Under the pieces are notes generated by a model. It did no database searches. It worked only from the letters and a program-made list of their open reading frames with translations, and had not been told where the DNA came from. Shown here in pieces: positions 1 to 5,375 of a stretch of 5,395 nt of DNA (the first letter of the stretch is position 1; the number at the start of each line of letters is the position of its first letter). Source of the stretch: Lentisphaeria bacterium (GTDB lineage: Bacteria > Verrucomicrobiota > Lentisphaeria > Oligosphaerales > PUNB01); assembly GCA_007133055.1 (NCBI GenBank), contig SLNM01000179.1, positions 1-5,395 of the forward strand. The letters are read 5' to 3'. Made by a program: the position numbers and the translations under genes.

Positions 1-59
1 GGTTAAGCAAAGCGCAACCCTGGGTAGCAGTCAGAAAAAATTGTGCCCTGAAGGGGCAC
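1..59. repeat. Truncated left-hand palindrome array (two hairpin units)
   Basis: The window opens inside a hairpin whose right arm AACCCTGGG is at 16-24 and whose left arm is cut by the window edge (only GGTT, 1-4, remains). A second hairpin follows: GTGCCC (43-48), loop TGAAG, GGGCAC (54-59). Both units recur in the same order and orientation at 4984-5044; 23 of the first 25 bases match. The spacer between the two units differs by about 2 bp and several substitutions. This is non-coding repeat sequence of the REP-like short-palindrome kind, upstream of dtd. Confidence 0.8.
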
Positions 60-69
60 TTCAATCGTA

Positions 70-107
70 CGGGCGGGCCGGAGCCTTGGCGTAGGCGGGT
101 CGCCCGC
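70..107. repeat. GC-rich imperfect inverted repeat
   Basis: CGGGCG at 70-75 is the reverse complement of CGCCCG at 101-106. A tighter alternative hairpin is GCGGG (95-99), loop TCG, CCCGC (103-107). It continues the palindrome array of 1-59 and resembles the CGGGCG-type stems at 4831-4848. The long spacer between the outer arms makes this a weaker unit than those at the right end. Confidence 0.5.
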
Positions 108-129
108 TCTCGTCCACCGGAAAAAATGC

Positions 130-152
130 TAGCCTGCTTAATTCACGAGCCA
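130..152. repeat. Partial copy of the 5204-5375 snap-back element terminus
   Basis: The stretch starting TAGCCTG and continuing TTAATTCAC matches the outer end of the right arm of the element at 5204-5375, read on the minus strand, at 20 of 23 bases. It also matches the left arm well. Weaker similarity may continue to about 195 (shared GCCA and CAGCT words), but no second, facing terminus is seen before dtd. It is best read as a relic or solo half-element about 65 bp upstream of the dtd start, so it may lie in the dtd promoter or 5' leader. Confidence 0.6.
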
Positions 153-217
153 AGTTTGCCGCAGGCTGCCACGAGACAAGCCGCAGCTGTGGATCGACAA
201 CCACCGGGAAACCGACC

Positions 218-670
218 ATGAAGGCAGTCATACAAAGAGTCAGTTCCGCCAAAGTCGAGGTCGCCGGCCAAACCAGCGGTGAAATCGGCCGGGGTCTGCT
301 GATCCTGCTCGGCGTGAAAGAAAGCGATACGGAAAAGGAAGCGCGCTGGCTGGCCGACAAGTGTTTGAACCTGCGCATTTTCGAGGATGCAAAGGGATTG
401 ATGAACCTCTCCGTTCTGGAGACTCAGGGCGAGGTGATGGTGGTTTCACAGTTCACTCTCTATGGCGCCACGGAAAAAGGTCGCCGCCCCAGTTTCACCC
501 AGGCCGCGCCGCCGAGCTTGTCGGAACCGCTCTATCAATATTTCATCGGCCTCTGCCGGAATTCCGGCCTGCGAGTGGCATCCGGTGTTTTCGGAGCCGA
601 CATGCAGGTTTCCCTGGTCAATGACGGACCGGTTACTTTGATCGCGGAGAAGAACAGTCACTCTGATTAA
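218..670 (+). CDS. dtd: D-aminoacyl-tRNA deacylase
   Basis: Cytosolic proofreading enzyme that hydrolyses the ester bond of D-aminoacyl-tRNAs (and glycine mischarged on tRNA-Ala), keeping D-amino acids out of translation. The 150-aa product is close to the usual length of about 145. It starts MKAVIQRV, the normal N terminus of the family. SQFTLYG at residues 77-83 carries the conserved Ser-Gln and Thr80 of the active site, and NDGPVTL at 135-141 contains the Gly-cisPro pair (G137-P138) responsible for chiral selectivity. KGRRPSF (87-93) is also family-typical. The family works as a homodimer, each subunit's Gly-Pro motif lying in the partner's pocket. The ATG at 218 is preceded by only a weak purine stretch (GGGAAA, about 203-208). 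rnhC follows after 23 bp on the same strand, suggesting co-transcription. No missing residues or frameshift seen; identification is firm. Confidence 0.97.
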   Translation: MKAVIQRVSSAKVEVAGQTSGEIGRGLLILLGVKESDTEKEARWLADKCLNLRIFEDAKGLMNLSVLETQGEVMVVSQFTLYGATEKGRRPSFTQAAPPSLSEPLYQYFIGLCRNSGLRVASGVFGADMQVSLVNDGPVTLIAEKNSHSD

Positions 671-697
671 TTAATGGCAAAAGAAAGTCAACAATGA
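671..697 (+). promoter_or_regulatory. dtd-rnhC junction with possible 7-codon leader overlapping the rnhC start
   Basis: An ATG at 674 opens a seven-codon frame (MAKESQQ) whose TGA (695-697) overlaps the rnhC ATG (694-696) in an ATGA arrangement. The only ribosome-binding candidate for rnhC is the weak AAAGAAAG stretch (about 680-687) inside this mini-frame. Such an overlap could couple rnhC translation to ribosomes arriving at the mini-frame. There is no recognisable ribosome site before the first ATG apart from the closing dtd stop, so chance is a real alternative. Confidence 0.2.
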
Positions 698-1635
698 GTT
701 CACCGCCCCATATCTATGTAAATAAGCTCAATCGTGATCAGGCATCCAGGCTGCATGCGCTCTTACTTGAGAAAGGCTGGCAGATGGATGCCATCGCCCA
801 CGCCCAATGGCGGGCGAAGAAGGAAAAAACCACGATTGTCGCCTATGACTCCGGCAAACTGGTGGTGCAGGGAAAGGAGACCGCCGAAATTGTCCAGTTC
901 ATGATTGAACCGGAAATCCTTGGCGAAGTCAGATTCGGCTATGAGGAGGTTCTGGCCGAGCGGGAGAATCCGGAGATGTTCGAGCCGCATATCGGCATTG
1001 ACGAAAGTGGAAAGGGCGACTATTTCGGCCCTCTGTCGGTAGCGGCGGTCTATGTCAATGCCGAGTTCGCCCGGAAACTGCTGTCGGTCGGTGTGCAGGA
1101 TTCCAAACGCATTCACAGCGACCGGAGGATCGCCGCCCTTGCCGACCAGATAAAAGAGATCGTTGGCGGCCATTTCTCACTTGTCACCATTGGTCCGGAA
1201 TCATACAATCGACTCTACGACAGCGTTGGCAATCTCAATCGACTTCTGGCCTGGGGGCACGCCAAAACCTTGGAAAACGTTCTGGAGAAAGTGCCCGAAT
1301 GCCCGCGGGCCATATCGGACAAGTTCGCCCACGAGTCCGTCATTCGCAATGCCTTGCAGAAAAACGGCCGCCGCATCAAGCTGGTTCAGATAGTCCGGGC
1401 CGAGGCCGATGTCGCGGTGGCCGCCGCCTCGGTACTGGCCCGGGCCGAGTTTGTCGGACGATTGCAGGAACTGAGCGAGAAGGTGGGGCTCAAGCTGCCC
1501 AAAGGCGCCGGGCCGCCGGTGCTGGAGGCCGCCATTCGATTGGTCGAAACACAGGGTGCGGATATAATGTCGAAAGTGGCCAAACTGCATTTCAAGACGA
1601 CCGCCCGGGTTCTGTCCTCCGGAACTAAGTTTTAA
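694..1635 (+). CDS. rnhC: Ribonuclease HIII
   Basis: Endonuclease cleaving the RNA strand of RNA-DNA hybrids (R-loops, Okazaki primers), using metal ions. At 313 aa it has the normal RNase HIII length. Residues 1 to about 90 form the N-terminal TBP-like substrate-binding domain typical of HIII (VNKLNRDQ early; KTTIVAYDSGKLVVQGK around 45-61). The catalytic RNase H fold starts at GIDESGKGDYFGPL (101-114), the type II/III signature with the GK-G nucleic-acid motif and metal ligands D103 and E104. QDSKRI (135-140), NRLLAWGHAKTLENVL (182-197), ISDKFA (207-212, third acidic residue D209) and AEADVAVAAASVLAR (236-250, likely fourth acidic residue E237) follow in family order. The N-terminal domain and DESGKGDYFGPL distinguish it from RNase HII. 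It is probably the second gene of a dtd-rnhC operon. All expected acidic residues are present, so it should be active. Confidence 0.96.
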   Translation: MSSPPHIYVNKLNRDQASRLHALLLEKGWQMDAIAHAQWRAKKEKTTIVAYDSGKLVVQGKETAEIVQFMIEPEILGEVRFGYEEVLAERENPEMFEPHIGIDESGKGDYFGPLSVAAVYVNAEFARKLLSVGVQDSKRIHSDRRIAALADQIKEIVGGHFSLVTIGPESYNRLYDSVGNLNRLLAWGHAKTLENVLEKVPECPRAISDKFAHESVIRNALQKNGRRIKLVQIVRAEADVAVAAASVLARAEFVGRLQELSEKVGLKLPKGAGPPVLEAAIRLVETQGADIMSKVAKLHFKTTARVLSSGTKF

Positions 1636-1719
1636 CCCTCACTGCCGCCGCACCTAAAAATTTTCAATGAAATTTCTCTTTCCCATGTAATTCCAAGTTG
1701 CATTCAAGATGATTGAATC
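1636..1719. other. AT-rich spacer after rnhC
   Basis: Non-coding sequence between the rnhC stop and the 13-mer inverted array. It contains a small perfect hairpin, ATTCAA (1702-1707), loop GATGA, TTGAAT (1713-1718), and an A/T-rich AAATTT-type inverted repeat near 1658-1676. Neither has the GC-rich stem plus T-run of a standard intrinsic terminator. I see no promoter or gene here. Confidence 0.5.
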
Positions 1720-1800
1720 GATTAAGGCGAAAGATTAAGGAAAAAGATAAAGGTTGTGCTGATTTTTCCCAATCTTTTGCCCTAAACTTTCGCCCTAATC
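1720..1800. repeat. Inverted array of 13-bp purine-rich repeats between convergent genes; possible bidirectional terminator
   Basis: The + strand carries three units: GATTAAGGCGAAA (1720-1732), GATTAAGGAAAAA (1733-1745) and a partial GATAAAGG (1746-1753). After a 9-nt spacer the minus strand carries three more: GATTAGGGCGAAA (1800-1788), GTTTAGGGCAAAA (1787-1775) and GATTGGGAAAAA (1774-1763). The outermost units match at 12 of 13 positions and pair to form a long hairpin; inner units can also pair in shifted register (for example AAAGATT 1730-1736 with AATCTTT 1771-1777). Lying between the rnhC and hydrolase stops, it is the only substantial structure that could end or stabilise both transcripts. 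That role is inferred from position. Confidence 0.75.
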
Positions 1801-1860
1801 TCGATCACTTTGATTGCGAAACGGAATAAGTTGTAGTAGTGCAATTATATGGTTGGGATA

Positions 1861-1890
1861 ATCCAAATCGAAATCGGGATCGCTATCGCA
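1861..1890. repeat. ATC-periodic hexamer run overlapping the hydrolase stop
   Basis: Five consecutive 6-bp units each begin with ATC: ATCCAA, ATCGAA, ATCGGG, ATCGCT, ATCGCA. The minus-strand TAG stop of the hydrolase (1885-1883) lies inside the fourth unit. The last two residues of the protein (V-R) are therefore encoded by this low-complexity sequence, which suggests the repeat has grown into or trimmed the gene's 3' end. It is short and degenerate, so only the periodicity is secure. Confidence 0.5.
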
Positions 1891-4642
1891 CCCAAAGATA
1901 TAGCGCGTCACTGGGAAGCTCGACGGTCATTTCACCCTCCCTCCGAACCAGGGCAGCCTCGCGATCGGCAGGAACACCATTTCCGTCAAGGACGGTCGCC
2001 CGGCTCAGATCATCGCGCTTGAAGGACACCCTGGCGTTAATTTCGCGCACATTCAGCGGATATCCTCCCAAATTGACAATGGTATGGAGTCCGTTCTCGT
2101 TCTGCTCGGTCTGGAATCGATAGGTGCGGTCCTCGGTGGCGGCCTGCACGAGAATGCTTTCGGAACTGGCCAGCGGGCGGCCATCCAGGGAAACCACCAG
2201 AATGGCCCCGTACTCGTTGTCGCCGGCAATGGCAATGTCAGCCAGTTCAATCCGGCCCGCCTTGTCAAGAAAACCGGTGGCACCCTGCGCCAGGGGGGTG
2301 TTGACGGTGGCGACACCGAGCCCGTAATTCCAATGCAGCTCGCCGGTTGTGCTGTCTATGGTCTCTTTTTCCCGGTCGATGTAAGGGCCCAGATCAACAT
2401 TTACGGGCTCCGCATCCCCGCCAACCTCACGGGTGACCCGGCCCACCAAAAATGCCAGGGGGTCAATGGCTTCCAAACCGACCGCTTCGGATGGCGGCAA
2501 TGATTCGACAAGCCGCCGGTACAACGGGTCTTGCAAACCACCGGCAGGACGCATGGCCTGGCCGCGCAGCGCGAACAGGTGCTGCCGCGACAAAGCTTCG
2601 TGTACGACCGGATCGCCGATGCGGACATCGCCGCGACGGAAGATCAAGGCCGCCGCCGGAAACTGACCCAGAACCGTGGTGTCGTTGATCCCCCAAACCC
2701 GGGGAACGCTGTCCCATTCATCCCCGCCAAGAGCAAAAAACAACCAGCCGTCAAGTCCGGCCAGGGAACCATAGGCGGCCGCCAGAAACGGCCATTCGAC
2801 CCGGAACCGATTCGGCCGGTTCCAGTTGTTTTCGGTGATCATAAAGGGGTAGCCAAGGTAGGTCTGATTGTGCAGAGGGGATACCGATTCCGGCACTCGC
2901 AGCCCGCTGCGGTCGTGGTACTGGTCGCCGATTTCAATTCGGTAGAAACGAGGGTTGGCCTCATGCACTGTGCCGAAATAGCTGTTGCGGGCAATCAGGT
3001 CGGCTCCCGTGTAAGTGTAATGCTCGAGAGCGCCGAGTATCCGTTCGTCGGCCGTGGTCCAATTGCTCGGAACGATCACCTGGCCGACACCGATCTCGTC
3101 CCGCAAATATGCACGCAGGCGGCGGTAGAAGCTTCTTTGCGCCTCGACCATGAACTGCAACTGATCGCCTGCCCGGCGGTGGTTGCGCTGGCGGCGGGCC
3201 CAGGACTCGTCGCGCATATGGGCGATGCCGTACAGCCGCATCCGCCCGGATTCCAGGTCGTCCTCGCCCAGCTCCCTGTACATACTGATCGTGTGCGGAT
3301 AGTTGTTCGGACCCCAGACCGCCTGAGCACGAGCCAGAGAACCATACTTTTCCCGCAGCCAATCCCCAAACTTGCGCTCGACCAGAGCCCTTTCGGCTTC
3401 GACCAAACCTGTCGGATTGAAGGTGTGGAACAAGAGGCCGCTCTCGTTCTGAATTTCCAGAAAGGCCACCGCCGGCTCCCGGGCCAGAGACAAACCGGTA
3501 TAGGGATTGGTCTTGGTCAGCAGCTCCCTAAGAAAGGCCAGGTAGTAGTCCTGAAAACGTTCGCTGAAGAACAGCAAGGCCACAGCCTTGCTGCCATCGA
3601 ACCCGGGAAACACTTCGTCAGGCAGTGTTACGGCGGTGTGAGTGTGCCAGAAGAGATGACCGATGTAGGCATAGATTCCCGCCTCCCTGAGAGCCGCGAC
3701 CAGAGCGTGATATTGATCGAGCCCGGCCTCAAACCGCTGTCTGCGTCCGTTCATCCAATCCTCGAAAAGGGCGGTGCCGCCGAAGCGTGCCAGATTGACC
3801 CCGTAGGCGGCCAGCCGGCGCGACCACCATCGCTGACGCTCCCGGGGCAGACCAAGCAGGCTGTCCGCCTGAACCGCCCAGAACCGTACGGGCGTACCGT
3901 CGCCGAGCACCAAACTGTCCCCTTGAGCACGGACAAAGCCAGCCTGACCGGCGCTTTCTTCGTTGAGATGGCGCAGGCAAAGCACTGATGCCTGCTCCGA
4001 CCGCCATCGCTCCGGTTCCCACGCAAAGAACCCCTCCTCCGCTAAACCGGTTGCGGCTCCGGGCCGGGCCATGCCCCGGGGAACCCAGGATAAATTCGTG
4101 GTCAGAGCAAAACAATCGACAATGCCGCTGTTGGCTATTCCCCCCTCCATTCGCAGAGACAGACGATGCCCGCCCCGGTGCAGATACCGTTCCCCACCGT
4201 CGATCCAGGCCAGAAAACGATGGTCCAGAGAACCGTCGGCCGCCACATTGACCTGGTCGATGGGGTCGGACATGTCAAGCCGCCGCCAGGCCTCGTCGCC
4301 AAAACGGTAGAACATAACACTGTGACTGGGATTGACCCGTAACCAAAGCCGGTAGAGCCCGTCCTGCGGAACTTCGACCTGATAACTCAGCTCACCCGGC
4401 CGATGCGGGTCATAGTGCGACACCCAGTTGCCGCCGGAAAAATGAGCGGAGTCAAGACGGCTGTACCACCCGTGCCGGGTGACCGCCGCTGTCTCGGCAT
4501 CCGGACTCTCGACCCAGACAGTGGCCGCATGCCCCCGAACGGCAACGCCAATCGCGCAGAACACCGTCAGCAACCATAAAATATCGAGCCGCGCCCTGAA
4601 CGCTCCCTGCCTCAACCGCACTTGTGTTGAAATTAACCGCAA
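1883..4642 (-). CDS. Secreted multidomain glycoside hydrolase, clan GH-A-like (beta-galactosidase/GH5-like), family unresolved
   Basis: Likely exported enzyme hydrolysing a beta-linked plant or algal polysaccharide or oligosaccharide. Read from TTG 4642 it has 919 aa. Residues 20-35 (DILWLLTVFCAIGVAV) form a signal-peptide core with probable cleavage after GHA (37-39). About 40-183 is a beta-rich domain (GLYRLWLRVNP; ending GIVDCFALTT) resembling a carbohydrate-binding jelly roll. About 240-660 looks like a (beta/alpha)8 barrel: GTPVRFWAVQAD (249-260), GVNLARFGG (281-289), FLEIQNESG (394-402) with the clan GH-A Asn-Glu pair N399-E400 as putative acid/base, and MITENNWN (601-608) with E604 as candidate nucleophile, then GLDGWLFF (629-636). 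About 747-919 is a C-terminal beta-sandwich. Start choice: TTG 4642 has AGGGGAGG seven bases upstream and gives a signal peptide of normal size; ATG 4705 (940 aa) lacks a ribosome site and makes a 40-residue n-region. Catalytic residues are inferred by motif; substrate cannot be read. Confidence 0.85.
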   Translation of the reverse strand: MRLISTQVRLRQGAFRARLDILWLLTVFCAIGVAVRGHAATVWVESPDAETAAVTRHGWYSRLDSAHFSGGNWVSHYDPHRPGELSYQVEVPQDGLYRLWLRVNPSHSVMFYRFGDEAWRRLDMSDPIDQVNVAADGSLDHRFLAWIDGGERYLHRGGHRLSLRMEGGIANSGIVDCFALTTNLSWVPRGMARPGAATGLAEEGFFAWEPERWRSEQASVLCLRHLNEESAGQAGFVRAQGDSLVLGDGTPVRFWAVQADSLLGLPRERQRWWSRRLAAYGVNLARFGGTALFEDWMNGRRQRFEAGLDQYHALVAALREAGIYAYIGHLFWHTHTAVTLPDEVFPGFDGSKAVALLFFSERFQDYYLAFLRELLTKTNPYTGLSLAREPAVAFLEIQNESGLLFHTFNPTGLVEAERALVERKFGDWLREKYGSLARAQAVWGPNNYPHTISMYRELGEDDLESGRMRLYGIAHMRDESWARRQRNHRRAGDQLQFMVEAQRSFYRRLRAYLRDEIGVGQVIVPSNWTTADERILGALEHYTYTGADLIARNSYFGTVHEANPRFYRIEIGDQYHDRSGLRVPESVSPLHNQTYLGYPFMITENNWNRPNRFRVEWPFLAAAYGSLAGLDGWLFFALGGDEWDSVPRVWGINDTTVLGQFPAAALIFRRGDVRIGDPVVHEALSRQHLFALRGQAMRPAGGLQDPLYRRLVESLPPSEAVGLEAIDPLAFLVGRVTREVGGDAEPVNVDLGPYIDREKETIDSTTGELHWNYGLGVATVNTPLAQGATGFLDKAGRIELADIAIAGDNEYGAILVVSLDGRPLASSESILVQAATEDRTYRFQTEQNENGLHTIVNLGGYPLNVREINARVSFKRDDLSRATVLDGNGVPADREAALVRREGEMTVELPSDALYLWVR

Positions 4643-4660
4643 CGGCCTGCCTCCCCTGCT
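4643..4660 (-). promoter_or_regulatory. Ribosome-binding site deciding the TTG 4642 start
   Basis: On the minus strand AGGGGAGG (4657-4650) is followed by CAGGCCG and then TTG (4642-4640), a near-ideal Shine-Dalgarno spacing. The upstream ATG at 4705 has no comparable sequence. The region between is rich in AGG/GGA arginine and glycine codons, as expected if it were leader rather than coding sequence. The same G-rich run could be a chance match if ATG 4705 is used. Confidence 0.5.
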
Positions 4661-4787
4661 CCGAAACAACCAAAACCCAGCACGCCGGCAAACATAAAGC
4701 TTCATGGCCGAAGCGTCAATCTCAGACAGGCAGAATGCACAGATATTTAGCCACGGGCGCAACCCGTGGAACCGCGCACCGCCAGTA

Positions 4788-4819
4788 ATACGGTCGTCCT
4801 CGGCCGTATCGGTGAGCGG
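4788..4819. repeat. Hairpin family, copy 1 (TCCT loop)
   Basis: Nine-bp stem ATACGGTCG (4788-4796), loop TCCT, CGGCCGTAT (4801-4809), with one G-T pair (4794/4803), followed by a tail CGGTGAGCGG. The unit 4790-4819 matches 4865-4895 at 27 of 30 aligned bases with one indel, so the two are copies of one repeat about 75 bp apart. Confidence 0.75.
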
Positions 4820-4827
4820 GGTGCATT

Positions 4828-4849
4828 CTACGGGCGGGGACGCCCGTAG
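4828..4849. repeat. Hairpin family, inverted copy 2 (GGGA loop)
   Basis: Perfect 9-bp stem CTACGGGCG (4828-4836), loop GGGA, CGCCCGTAG (4841-4849). Its reverse complement over 4831-4848 differs from the hairpin at 4865-4882 at only two positions. Those two positions pair with each other, a compensated G-C to C-G swap. Confidence 0.8.
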
Positions 4850-4864
4850 GTACAAACAGTACGC

Positions 4865-4895
4865 ACGGCCGTCCCCGGCCGTACCGGTTGAGCGG
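4865..4895. repeat. Hairpin family, copy 3 (TCCC loop)
   Basis: Seven-bp stem ACGGCCG (4865-4871), loop TCCC, CGGCCGT (4876-4882), then the tail ACCGGTTGAGCGG that parallels the tail of copy 1. Confidence 0.75.
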
Positions 4896-4978
4896 CCATG
4901 TTTCATAACTACGACACACGCGAAAAAGGGGAACAATGCAGGAAGTGTTATAGCCCCAAAGGGGCGGCATCATCGTAG

Positions 4979-5044
4979 CCCAGGGTTAAGCGCAGCGCAA
5001 CCCTGGGTGGTAATCAGGGAAACCATTGTGCCCTGAAAGGGCAC
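4979..5044. repeat. Two-hairpin unit, second copy of the array at 1-59
   Basis: First hairpin: CCCAGGGTT (4979-4987) with AACCCTGGG (4999-5007), inner GCG/CGC pairing possible in the loop. Second hairpin: GTGCCC (5028-5033), loop TGAAA, GGGCAC (5039-5044). The window's first 59 bases are a truncated copy in the same orientation. In both places the sequence continues TCAA-CGT and later reaches a TAGCCTG terminus (130 and 5204). Confidence 0.85.
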
Positions 5045-5070
5045 CTCAACCGTGCAGAAGAAAACGGACA

Positions 5071-5105
5071 CGATAGGCGTGCATCAATCACGCACTATCG
5101 CGATA
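5071..5105. repeat. Bulged hairpin followed by a perfect 10-bp palindrome
   Basis: CGATAG-GCGTG (5071-5081) pairs with CACGC-A-CTATCG (5089-5100), an 11-bp stem with one bulged A and loop CATCAAT. The 3' arm runs directly into the perfect palindrome TATCGCGATA (5096-5105), so two exclusive structures compete for 5096-5100. Confidence 0.7.
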
Positions 5106-5143
5106 TGGAGACAAAATACCCAGACCGGATTGTGCGAGAGCAA

Positions 5144-5162
5144 TCAGCGCAGAGTACGCTGA
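5144..5162. repeat. Small hairpin
   Basis: TCAGCG (5144-5149), loop CAGAGTA, CGCTGA (5157-5162). Six-bp perfect stem at the end of the array. The rest of 5106-5203 shows no gene or clear signal. Confidence 0.55.
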
Positions 5163-5203
5163 GAAATAGCCGCTGGGCATTGGGCATCGGAGAACGCTTG
5201 AGT

Positions 5204-5375
5204 TAGCCTGATTAATTCATGAACTTCGTAGCGAGAGGTGCCAGTGTGCGTGAGATCAACAGCTTGCATCCGTAAGCCGGTCGCGGCGTAATGGACGTAC
5301 GGCAAAGATCGAAAAGCTGTTGAGATTGCGTGCAATGGCGCCTCGCAGTAGATGGCTTGTGAATTATTCAGGCTA
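5204..5375. mobile_element. 172-bp snap-back element with 62-bp imperfect terminal inverted repeats (MITE-like)
   Basis: The left arm (5204-5265) and the reverse complement of the right arm (5314-5375) align over 62 positions without a gap: 43 identical, 8 that would be G-U pairs in a + strand transcript, 11 unpaired. Outer ends are TAGCCTGA at both sides; inner ends are CAACAGCTT. The 48-nt centre has its own nested stems, CCGTA (5270-5274) with TACGG (5298-5302), and GCCG (5276-5279) with CGGC (5284-5287). TA bounds the element on both sides, which would suit a TA target duplication as in IS630/Tc1-type MITEs and the Correia element, but TA may simply be part of the repeat. No transposase is encoded. 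A relic of its terminus lies at 130-152. A structured RNA is an alternative reading. Confidence 0.7.

Larger units (their letters stand above)
4751..5162. repeat. Array of at least nine short palindromes (REP-like hairpin array)
   Basis: Successive stem-loops lie at 4751-4769 (CCACGGG/CCCGTGG), 4788-4809, 4828-4849, 4865-4882, 4953-4965 (GCCCC/GGGGC, loop AAA), 4979-5007, 5028-5044, 5071-5100 and 5144-5162. Spacing is irregular and stems differ, so this is not a CRISPR array. It starts about 110 bp upstream of the hydrolase TTG start and ends before the snap-back element at 5204. No gene is supported in it; a minus-strand open frame that enters it reads through palindromes. Such arrays are usually spread by REP-associated transposases or related activities, none of which is encoded here. 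Confidence 0.85.

Noticed and set aside
61..378. 105-codon minus-strand open frame over the left repeats and dtd start
   Set aside because: It is antisense to dtd for half its length and otherwise encodes repeat sequence; no recognisable domain.
1655..1680. Intrinsic terminator immediately after rnhC
   Set aside because: The AAATTT inverted repeat is A/T-only with no clean loop or following T-run.
2531..3988. Long + strand open frame (485 codons) antisense to the hydrolase gene
   Set aside because: It lies wholly inside the minus-strand hydrolase, shows no domain or motif, and is a typical shadow of a GC-rich coding strand.
4743..4749. Minus-strand TAAATAT as a -10 box for the hydrolase gene
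   Set aside because: The position is plausible, but the only -35 candidate (TTCCAC 16 bp upstream) is poor and lies next to a repeat hairpin, so the call is not supportable.
4706..4936. Open N-terminal extension of the hydrolase up to an ATG at 4936
   Set aside because: The extension reads through the palindrome array and would put about 100 residues before the signal-peptide core; no ribosome site supports it.
4751..5162. CRISPR array
   Set aside because: The palindromes differ in sequence and spacing; there is no constant repeat with unique spacers and no cas gene.
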